The translations under genes and the position numbers were made by a program. From a virus: a DNA stretch of 47,577 nt. This document shows, in pieces, positions 13,184 to 20,600 of the stretch; position 1 is the first letter of the stretch, and every line of letters starts with the position of its first letter. Location: IMG/VR virus record IMGVR_UViG_3300049457_000013, positions 1 through 47,577 of that record, one strand, 5' to 3'. The notes beneath the pieces were generated by a model, which searched no databases, was not told the origin of the DNA, and saw nothing but the letters and a program-made list of their open reading frames with translations.

Positions 13184-14972
13184 CCTTTGGTTCGGCACCT
13201 CCGGGCCGCGAGACGCCCCGATCGTCCTAGTCGGCGAAGCCTTTGGCGCCGAGGAGGCTGCCTGCTCCCGTCCCTTCGTCGGAAGCTCTGGTGTCGAACT
13301 AAGTCGCATCCTAGCCGAAGCAGGAGTGAAACGCGATGAAATTCTTCTCACCAACGTTGTGGCTGCTCGGCCACAAAACAACGAAATGTGGCGCCTCTTT
13401 GAACCTAAGGGACGAGTTGATAAAGCACAACAAAAAGTGGGTGGACTTTATCCAGCACAATTCGTACAAGATGAAGTCCGGCGATTGTATTCTCATATCG
13501 CAGCGCACCCCCGACGGCTTATTATCTGTGCAGGAAATTACCCACTTTGGGCCCTCACTAATCATTCTGGGGCTGAAGTTATCCGCTCAAGCAATAACAG
13601 ACCAGTGCCGCCGGACCTTCAAACGTATGTGCCGACCGGCATCATGTCGTGGCGAGGGAGTATGACATATGGACTTCGAGACCGTTTTCACTCTGGCGAT
13701 AGTGGGCTACATAATGGTAGTCGCAGCGATGACGTACCTGTATTACCGATTATTCATCCGGCAGCAATAATGCGCCAGTGGTCGCTGCGGGCGGTGATCG
13801 TCCACGACCTAAAGGCCCGCGTTCGAATGGCCCTCGCCGGCGACTGGCGACCAGACCCGCCGCCCGTTTTTTGGGCGCCACCGACCTTTCTGCAATGCAC
13901 GGCACAATTAGCGGTGTGGCTAGCTCGTGCCGATGCTGGCGAGCAAATACGAATTGCCGAAGACATTGAAACGGCAAGGGGCCTCATCACCTGCCTCGGC
14001 CTTTCTGACTCCCCCCAATTTGCTATGAGCATACCCTTCGTCCGCAAAACCGACAGCGGCACGTTCGACTCTTGGTGGTCGCAGGATGAGGAAGGTATGT
14101 TAATGGTTCTCCTCCGCCGCCTCAACACCCACCAGAACATTTTGATTGAGGGTCAAAACTTCATCTACGACACGCAGTATATCCAACACTGGCTCGCCGT
14201 TACGCCGCGCCTCGACTTCGACACAATGCTGGCGCAAAACGTCCTCTTCCCCGGCACGCCAAAGAGCCTCGACTATCTATCCTCGCTGTTCTGTAAGTAC
14301 CATTGGTATTGGAAGGAGGATCATAAGGAATGGGATATGTCGGGGACAATCGAGCAGCTCTTACTATACAATTGCATGGACTGTGTTCGTACCTATGAGT
14401 GTGCCACGACACTTAGGGCACTAATCGTGCAACTAAAACAGACCGAACAGTGGAAGCTCAAGATGCAAATCAACGACCTCTGTCTCCGAATGATGAACCG
14501 AGGGGTGTTGATCGACACAAAGGGGCGCGCCGCTCTATCTATGCAGCTCGCCGAAACGATCTCCCAACTCGAACACGACCTTCACACAATTGTGCCGCAA
14601 GATGTTGTGGCGCCAGACGCGAAGCGCCCATGGTTTAGCTCGCCACAGCAAACCGCATACTTGTTCTACGATCGCCTCGGCTTCCGGGTCGAAACGCAAC
14701 GGAAGACGAAGCGCCCCACCGTCGGCAAGGACGCCAGAGTTGCGCTCGCAACTCGCTACCCCGAGTTCACCGGCCTTTTCGAACGCCTCCGCCTCCACGG
14801 CTCTTGCGAAAACACCCACAACGTCATCAATGCCGGCCTCGACCCCGACGATAGGATGCGGTGTTCGTTCAACCCCGGCGGCGCCGAGACGCACCGGCTC
14901 TCGTCGTCGAAGAACGCCTTCGGCCGCGGCACAAATCTGCAAAACCTTACGAAAGGGGAGGAGGACGAATAA
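13170..14972 (+). CDS. DNA polymerase A, N-terminal part: UDG-like, 3'-5' exonuclease and thumb
   Basis: Residues 1-220 are a uracil-DNA-glycosylase-superfamily domain: LVGEAFGAEE (19-29), RPFVGSSG (34-41), LLTNVVAARPQ and IIHPAA (H196). Residues about 255-420 are a 3'-5' exonuclease with Exo I DIE (265-267), Exo II D334 (QNFIYD) and Exo III D404 (YNCMD). The thumb and the start of the polymerase follow, ending at RLSSSKNAFGRGTNLQN and a short acidic tail before TAA. Motifs A, B and C are missing and are encoded at 15252-15995 in the same frame. A fused UDG is known in phage SPO1 polymerase. Together the halves make a full replicative PolA. Confidence 0.88.
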   Translation: MPPTDLWFGTSGPRDAPIVLVGEAFGAEEAACSRPFVGSSGVELSRILAEAGVKRDEILLTNVVAARPQNNEMWRLFEPKGRVDKAQQKVGGLYPAQFVQDEVRRLYSHIAAHPRRLIICAGNYPLWALTNHSGAEVIRSSNNRPVPPDLQTYVPTGIMSWRGSMTYGLRDRFHSGDSGLHNGSRSDDVPVLPIIHPAAIMRQWSLRAVIVHDLKARVRMALAGDWRPDPPPVFWAPPTFLQCTAQLAVWLARADAGEQIRIAEDIETARGLITCLGLSDSPQFAMSIPFVRKTDSGTFDSWWSQDEEGMLMVLLRRLNTHQNILIEGQNFIYDTQYIQHWLAVTPRLDFDTMLAQNVLFPGTPKSLDYLSSLFCKYHWYWKEDHKEWDMSGTIEQLLLYNCMDCVRTYECATTLRALIVQLKQTEQWKLKMQINDLCLRMMNRGVLIDTKGRAALSMQLAETISQLEHDLHTIVPQDVVAPDAKRPWFSSPQQTAYLFYDRLGFRVETQRKTKRPTVGKDARVALATRYPEFTGLFERLRLHGSCENTHNVINAGLDPDDRMRCSFNPGGAETHRLSSSKNAFGRGTNLQNLTKGEEDE

Positions 14973-15298
14973 TGGGATATCCTTGGGTGAAACTTTGTCC
15001 CTGTTGTGGTCAAGATATTGTAGTGTCAAACGAGATAACAAGTCTTCGAATCAGGCCGGGGCCACTACAAGTCTTAATGCGTCTTGTCCGAGCTAAGTCA
15101 TGTACTTTAACCTATGAGCAACTTGGGCATAACAGACCAACACTCCACGTCTATATATCACAGCTACGTGCCGCTTTACATGAAACCGGCTCCCCCTGGA
15201 GTATTAAAACGGACTACAGTATAGGCTATTATGCAGTAAGGACAAAAGAACATGACAGCGATAACCCTCCCGAACGTCAGGAAGCTCTTCATTCCTGA
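14972..15298 (+). CDS. Zinc-knuckle winged-helix protein lodged inside polA
   Basis: The 108-residue product starts on the last base of the polymerase stop (TAATG). It opens with LCPCCGQDI, a Cys knuckle, and continues with an OmpR/PhoB-type winged helix: LTYEQLGHNRPTLHVYISQL, then RAALHETGSPWSIKT and GYYAV. Small proteins of this design occur in other phages as free-standing DNA binders. Here it fills a 285-base insert between polymerase halves, and its 3' end overlaps the second half by 47 bases. The DNA is clearly richer in A+T than the flanks, suggesting recent acquisition. It may be a regulator or a remnant of a mobile cassette. Confidence 0.8.
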   Translation: MGYPWVKLCPCCGQDIVVSNEITSLRIRPGPLQVLMRLVRAKSCTLTYEQLGHNRPTLHVYISQLRAALHETGSPWSIKTDYSIGYYAVRTKEHDSDNPPERQEALHS

Positions 15299-15995
15299 CC
15301 CCGGCTACACGATGTTCGACGCCGACCTCAAGGGTGCCGACGCCCAAGTCGTCGCTTGGGAGGCAGAGGACGAGGACCTAAAGGCCGCCTTCCGCGCCGG
15401 CGTCGACGTGCATTCGAAGAATGCCGAGGACATGCTCGGCGCGACGTTCACACAACTCTCTGGCCATGCCCGCGACGCAAAGCGCCAAGAGACGAAGAAG
15501 GGCGTCCACGCAACGAACTACGGCGGCGCCGCCCGCACCCTCGCCATTACCCTCGGATGGACTGTTCACGACGCCGACCGCTTTCAGCGACGTTGGTTCG
15601 CCCTCCATCCAGGGATTAAGAACAATTTCCATAACCGCATACAAGCCGATCTCCACCGCAACAGGACCATCACAAATGCCTTCGGTTTTCGACGCGTTTA
15701 CTTCGACCGCCCCGACGCCTGCTTTACGGAAGCATTGGCGTGGAAGCCACAGAGTGTCGTGGCCCTCAACAGTTTCATCGGGGCGCTTCAACTGGAAGAA
15801 AAGTTCCCCTCCGTCCAAATACTGCTCCAAGACCACGACTCCCTCGTGTTTCAATTCCCGACGTCGCAGATACCGCCGGCGGCAATGATACTGTCGGCGC
15901 TCACCGCAGTCACGCCATACCCCGATCCTCTCCGCATCCCGTGGGAGCTAAAGTCGTCGACGAAGAGTTGGGGGGATTGTAGGAAGGTTGGATAG
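15252..15995 (+). CDS. DNA polymerase A, C-terminal part with motifs A, B and C
   Basis: The 247-residue piece starts with LPNVRKLFIPDPGY, the natural continuation of the first half. Motif A is FDADLKGADAQ with D25. Motif B is RQETKKGVHATNYGG (residues 78-92), with K82 and Y90 in the places of Klenow K758 and Y766. Motif C is QDHDSLVF (D194-H195-D196). The Phe762 position appears to be H86, which is unusual. The two halves are in the same frame, and the junction loses no residues. The product must assemble with the first half to make an active enzyme. A weak SD (AAAAGAA) precedes the ATG. Confidence 0.88.
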   Translation: MTAITLPNVRKLFIPDPGYTMFDADLKGADAQVVAWEAEDEDLKAAFRAGVDVHSKNAEDMLGATFTQLSGHARDAKRQETKKGVHATNYGGAARTLAITLGWTVHDADRFQRRWFALHPGIKNNFHNRIQADLHRNRTITNAFGFRRVYFDRPDACFTEALAWKPQSVVALNSFIGALQLEEKFPSVQILLQDHDSLVFQFPTSQIPPAAMILSALTAVTPYPDPLRIPWELKSSTKSWGDCRKVG

Positions 15996-16003
15996 ACTGT
16001 GCA

Positions 16004-16025
16004 GTTAATGTCCCGTTAACCGCCC
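16004..16025. repeat. Intergenic GTTAAT...GTTAACCGCCCC element
   Basis: GTTAAT (16004-16009), spacer GTCCC and GTTAACCGCCC (16015-16025) lie in the gap after the polymerase. The right half is identical to the right arm at 5701-5711; the left arm is partly decayed, so little pairing remains. Confidence 0.6.
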
Positions 16026-16041
16026 CTAAACGGAGAACACC

Positions 16042-16278
16042 GTGAACCCTCAAATACCAATAACCGTCTACACCCTCTACGCCAACGTTGCTAGGGTGGA
16101 GCGTAAGACTGAGGTCACCAGTGGGCACAAAGCGCCCAACGGCGAAGCCGTTCTAACCACTCGTGAGCTAGGTTGGTTTGTTCAATTTGTCGACTCCCGC
16201 GAATCCCTTTACTTCGGACAGGAGGAACCGCAATTAAAGGTCGGAGATCGAGTTAAGATTACATTCGAGAAACAATAG
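16042..16278 (+). CDS. Hypothetical 78-residue beta-rich protein (GTG start)
   Basis: A GTG start at 16042 has CGGAGA eight to nine bases upstream. The product is a run of strands (ITVYTLYANVARVERKTEV, GWFVQFVDSRESLYFG, KVGDRVKITFEK) and looks like a small barrel. The final KVGDRVKITF is a common SH3/OB edge. Its stop overlaps the helicase-like gene start (TAGTG), so the two are coupled. Function unknown, maybe a helicase accessory. Confidence 0.65.
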   Translation: MNPQIPITVYTLYANVARVERKTEVTSGHKAPNGEAVLTTRELGWFVQFVDSRESLYFGQEEPQLKVGDRVKITFEKQ

Positions 16279-17501
16279 TGGCCCGACACTATCCGCACTG
16301 GTTGAAGGCATACTTGGAATATACCCGCGCCAGCGAGTCTCCGACGGTGTTCCATTTCTGGACGGGGGTCTCGGTACTCGCGGGCGCATTGCGACGTAGG
16401 GTTTGGCGCGACGAACTGAACTTTAAGTGGCGCCCGAACTTCTACATCATCATGGTCGCGCCAGCGGGGATCGTGAGCAAGTCGACCACCATGAACCTCG
16501 GGATGGATTTGCTTGCAAAGGTCGAGGGTATCCGTTTCGGCCCCGACAGCGGCTCTTGGCAAGGCCTCGGCGACGCAATGGCCGAGGCGACGGAATACTT
16601 CAAATACACAAACGGAACCGGCGAAGAGCAAATGATCCCCATGTCGCCGGTGACGGTTGCGGCGAGCGAACTCGGCACATTCCTTCGTCCCGATGACGAA
16701 GGGGCGGTGTCGTTTATAACCGACGTGTGGGATGGGCGGGAGCGTCCCTACTCACACAAAACGAAACACTCCGGTAAGATCGAGATACTCGGTCCTTTCT
16801 TGAACCTAATTGGCGCAACAACCCCCTCGTGGCTCAAGCGTAACTTCCCGGAGAACTTGATCGGCGAAGGACTAACATCGCGCATTGTATTCGTTTACGG
16901 TGACCGCAAGCGTCATCTTGTGTCCCTTCCATCTCGGCAAATCCATAAACGTGATTTCTACGAAATGCAAACAAAGCTCACCGAAGACCTTCAGCAGATC
17001 GCCCAAATGGTTGGGGCCTACGAATTCACCGATGAAGTGTATCGAGAGGGCGGCTGGATGGACACTTGGTACGACACACTGTCGAAGATACGTCCCATCC
17101 ACATGGCTTCGGAACGTTACAGCGGCTACCTCTCACGTAAGCAGGGGCATTTAGTTAAACTGGCAATTGTTCTCGCCGCGTCGAAACGCGAAGAGTTATC
17201 CATCACCCGCGAGGACCTCGAGGAAGCCGATGCCATCCTCCTTGATTCCGAAAAGGCGATGCTTCAGGTATTCGAATCCATCGGCATCGTCGATGAGGCA
17301 AAACACGTTGGCACTCTCGTGACGTATGTGCGCGCCTACAACTGGCTAACCCGCGCCGAGCTGTATAAGTTGTGTTGGAATATAATGTCCGAGCGTGACT
17401 TTTTGCAAGCAATTCGTCTCGCCGTCGACGGGGGCCTGCTGCAAGTCGTGAAGAAGGATGGCGCCCTCGGGCTCGGCCCAACCATAAGGACAACCCACTA
17501 A
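16278..17501 (+). CDS. DUF3987-type helicase/primase-like P-loop protein
   Basis: The 407-residue protein starts with GTG on the last base of the previous stop. WLKAYLEYT and FHFWTGVSVLAGAL are typical of the N-terminal part of DUF3987 proteins. APAGIVSKSTT (61-71) is a variant Walker A, with Val-Ser in place of the usual Gly before Lys. Downstream GLTSRIVFVYGDRKR and a C-terminal winged-helix-like end follow. Members of this family accompany phage primases and are thought to be DNA helicases. With no other replicative helicase visible, this is the best candidate. The catalytic strength of the odd P-loop is uncertain. Confidence 0.7.
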   Translation: MARHYPHWLKAYLEYTRASESPTVFHFWTGVSVLAGALRRRVWRDELNFKWRPNFYIIMVAPAGIVSKSTTMNLGMDLLAKVEGIRFGPDSGSWQGLGDAMAEATEYFKYTNGTGEEQMIPMSPVTVAASELGTFLRPDDEGAVSFITDVWDGRERPYSHKTKHSGKIEILGPFLNLIGATTPSWLKRNFPENLIGEGLTSRIVFVYGDRKRHLVSLPSRQIHKRDFYEMQTKLTEDLQQIAQMVGAYEFTDEVYREGGWMDTWYDTLSKIRPIHMASERYSGYLSRKQGHLVKLAIVLAASKREELSITREDLEEADAILLDSEKAMLQVFESIGIVDEAKHVGTLVTYVRAYNWLTRAELYKLCWNIMSERDFLQAIRLAVDGGLLQVVKKDGALGLGPTIRTTH

Positions 17502-17659
17502 TGCCAGAGATAACCCTCACCCTCACGTTTGCGCAGCGGCATCTCGAAGTGTTGATGAAGGAGGCCGCCTTCCGCGACATCTCGCTGACGGAACTGTTAA
17601 ATCGTATCTTCCAACAAACCGTCGAGGATAATCTTTTCGTCGCAATTCTCGACGACTAG
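17501..17659 (+). CDS. 52-residue ribbon-helix-helix-like protein, last early gene
   Basis: Starts on the last base of the helicase-like gene stop (TAATG) and ends with TAG at 17657-17659. The sequence begins with a strand (EITLTLTF), then two helices (RHLEVLMKEAAFRD and LTELLNRIFQQTVED). That layout fits a ribbon-helix-helix DNA binder, though it is short. The stop overlaps the stop of the giant late gene on the other strand through CTAG. It may control the switch at the convergence point, but this is speculation. Confidence 0.6.
   Translation: MPEITLTLTFAQRHLEVLMKEAAFRDISLTELLNRIFQQTVEDNLFVAILDD
17656..17659. other. Convergent stop codons sharing CTAG
   Basis: The rightward gene ends TAG at 17657-17659 and the leftward 1977-residue gene ends TAG (cta on the plus strand) at 17656-17658. 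The two transcription units therefore meet with zero spacing, and no terminator can fit between them. Confidence 0.9.
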
Positions 17660-20600
17660 CGGACGCGACGCGCATCAACTGGCTGCGCCTCCGGGAACAA
17701 CCCTTGGATATGTCGAGCGAGTGGCACGTTGCTCCGCTGGATGGGTACACCGGCCTCCTTCGCCACCACATCACGCTGCCGCGCTTGGAGTGACTGCCGC
17801 AGTGAGTCCGAAGTTATCGCCTTACCCCTTGCCTCCGTCGGGAGCGTTTGATTATAGTGGACAATGGCATCTCGTACCCGACCAATCTCCTCTTTATTCC
17901 CGCCAACAATCGCCTCGAACATCTGGTTTCGCAACCCTTTACCCTGTAGGTCGTAGTATGCCTCCCTCTCCGCCAGCGCCATAATGCTGTCCCACTTCGC
18001 CGCTGTCCTGAGGTTATTATACCCACCAAGCAACCCAAGTATCTCCATCATCTGCTCAGTGTCGCGAGTGTCATACGGCACCACCGTTGCTGCTGACTGC
18101 TGGCCTCCACGCGTCCGCTCCCTTCCCTCGCTAAACGCACGGTAAGCTTTCGACGCATCCCCAAGCGCCCGCGGGATCGCCCTCTCCCAGCGCTTCGGAT
18201 CACCAAGGCTTAGCTTGTCATCGCGGAGGAATTTGTATAGGTTGAAGCCAAGGCCAAAGACGGCGCCACTCGCCTTCTGCGTCTCGTCGGCAAGGAGCTT
18301 ATCCTCATCCTTCACCTCCGGTCCGAGCATTTTACCTATATCGACCGGCAGTATGTTGCCCATCGAGAGCGCCCTGCTTCGATCGAACACAGGCGCCGGA
18401 ATGTTCTGCGCCGGCCCAGGTTGGAGCCCTCGACCAGGGAACTGCTGTCCCGGCAGCGCCCCACCGAGCATGTCGACGAGCGCTGGGAGCCCGAACCCAC
18501 GCCGCGCGAGCCCTTGGAGGATGATGTCCGACGGAACTTTACCATTCGTGAAGTCCTTAATCCATTCCCGCGCTGCCAACTTAACATCAAAGTCCTTCCC
18601 AAACAAATGATGTGCGAGTGCCTTAATGATGCCCACTAAGTCCTCCGCCCCCGGCACTCCCATCATCCCGCCCATGAGCATCGCGATGAACAAGTATCGT
18701 GGCAGCACATCGGCCTTGTTGGTTCCGAGCAGTGTTAGGACGCTTTGCATATACTTCTTAAAGACGAAGATTGTGCCGGCGAGTGGACTTCGCATAAACC
18801 GCGGGCGCGCATAGCGGGCGTAGACGAACTGCGTCTGATCGACCGTATACGCGGCGGTGACAATTGCCCTCGCTTGCGCCTCAGTGTGCGTGGAGAGTAA
18901 TTTCGTATACTCATCATTGTATTTCGATACAGCCTCCTGGACAACCTTCGCCTGCGGTTGCCTCTGTGCAAGGTCGAGCGCAGCACGATATGCAACTCGC
19001 CGGTTAAACTGTTCGGCAAGTTCGAACATCTTCGCGCCCGCCTCAACAAACCGCAAGACGCCCCGCTGTACCTTCGTCCCACCAAGGCCAACGATGAGGT
19101 TATTTCCCTGTGTCATTCCGGCTAACTCTGACGCCTGCGCCTCCGTTATCCGGCCGGTCTTAATCCCGTAGTCAAGTGCCTGCATCTCGAATTGCGGCAA
19201 TGCCTCATACTTTCCCTTCTTATAGAAATTTGTAACATCCGTCATTGCCTTCGCCAACGCCTTGCTAGCACTGAAGTCGCCAAACTTACCGGCGAGAAAT
19301 GGCAGCGTTATCATCGGCGTCTGTGTGAGGTTGAGTGTCGCCGCCGCCGGCACATACGCCATCGCCCAAAAGAAGATCGCCCCCTTAAGTATCCCATAGT
19401 CTCCCCGCGCATTAAGTATCGTATTGTCGAGATGATCTTGCATGAAGTTGGCAATCTCACCCGCCTTATTACCGCCGACCGCACGCGCCGCTGCAATTTC
19501 AGCCCTCGCCCCCCACAGATACTTCTGCCGAGCATAGTATCGTCCTCCGTGAAAGAAATAGCTTGCAAACGCCCGCTGGAAGTCCATCGAATACCCAGGC
19601 GTATAGTTCTTATGTTGGAAACGGTGGCGAAAGCTCTGTGCCGGGGATAGCTTGAATAACAGTTGGTCGACAGCATCTCGTTGCTCGTCAGTGAGTCCAA
19701 GTTTCTCCTTCATAGCCTCCAACAACAACGGCGGGAGTCCAACGAACTGTTCCGCCGTCTCCGGCAACACTCCGACATCTTTTACCGGGTCAATACTCTC
19801 CCCAGGTTGCAATTTACTTTCCAATTCCTTCCGCAATATCTCCTGCATTCGTGCCGCCGAGCGTAGACCTCGACGCTCTGTTGTGTGGAATTGAGTAACG
19901 TTCCCAGCCGCGTCGCGGACCGTAACGAAATGTCGACCGAAACGCATGAAGGGAAAATAGGGGCGGGCGCGGAGCGCATTCACTTGCTCTGTAATATCGA
20001 CAATACGATTTGCGAGCAATTGTGGGTTCGTAATCGTTCGCCTCGCGTCCTCGACTGCATTTTGCGCCGTCTTCGTCAAAAAGGCGTCGAACATCTTCCT
20101 AACCGAATCGAACACTTTTATGCTTGGCTGTGTAACCTTGTGCTTCGCGACAAGCGCTGCAAACTCTTGCTGTGTGGGATATCTTGCAACACCATTCGCC
20201 ACTTCCTCGTCCGTTCGATAGACCATATTCGCAACGTCGTCAATTAGCGCAGTCACGTTTTCCGCCTGATTACCAAGACGCCGCCAAGCCTTCCCCACTC
20301 CTAACGCGGCATCGAATATCCGTGCCTCCTCAAGGTGTATCTCCCGCATCCGTTCGACATAACGCAATAGAGGTGTGAACGAAGGATTAAGGTTTGCAAG
20401 TTGCGTGAGGTCCAGCATATACTTGTGAAACCTCGACATCGAATCGGCATGTGCCGCCATTTCCCGCAGTTGCGGCGGCGTCTCAACGTTGTCAAATAGC
20501 GAGGCGAGCATCTGTCTTGCGTCGGCCGTTTCGCCTTGCTGGGGGACAGCCTTTAGCCCCGCATCGACTGGTGTAAGCGCCCGTTGATTCTCCCGTTGCG

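Noticed and set aside
14972-15298. Group I intron or intein splitting the polymerase
   Set aside because: The insert is filled almost completely by a protein frame with its own start and stop, no splicing-domain motifs are visible, and too little non-coding sequence is left for a ribozyme.
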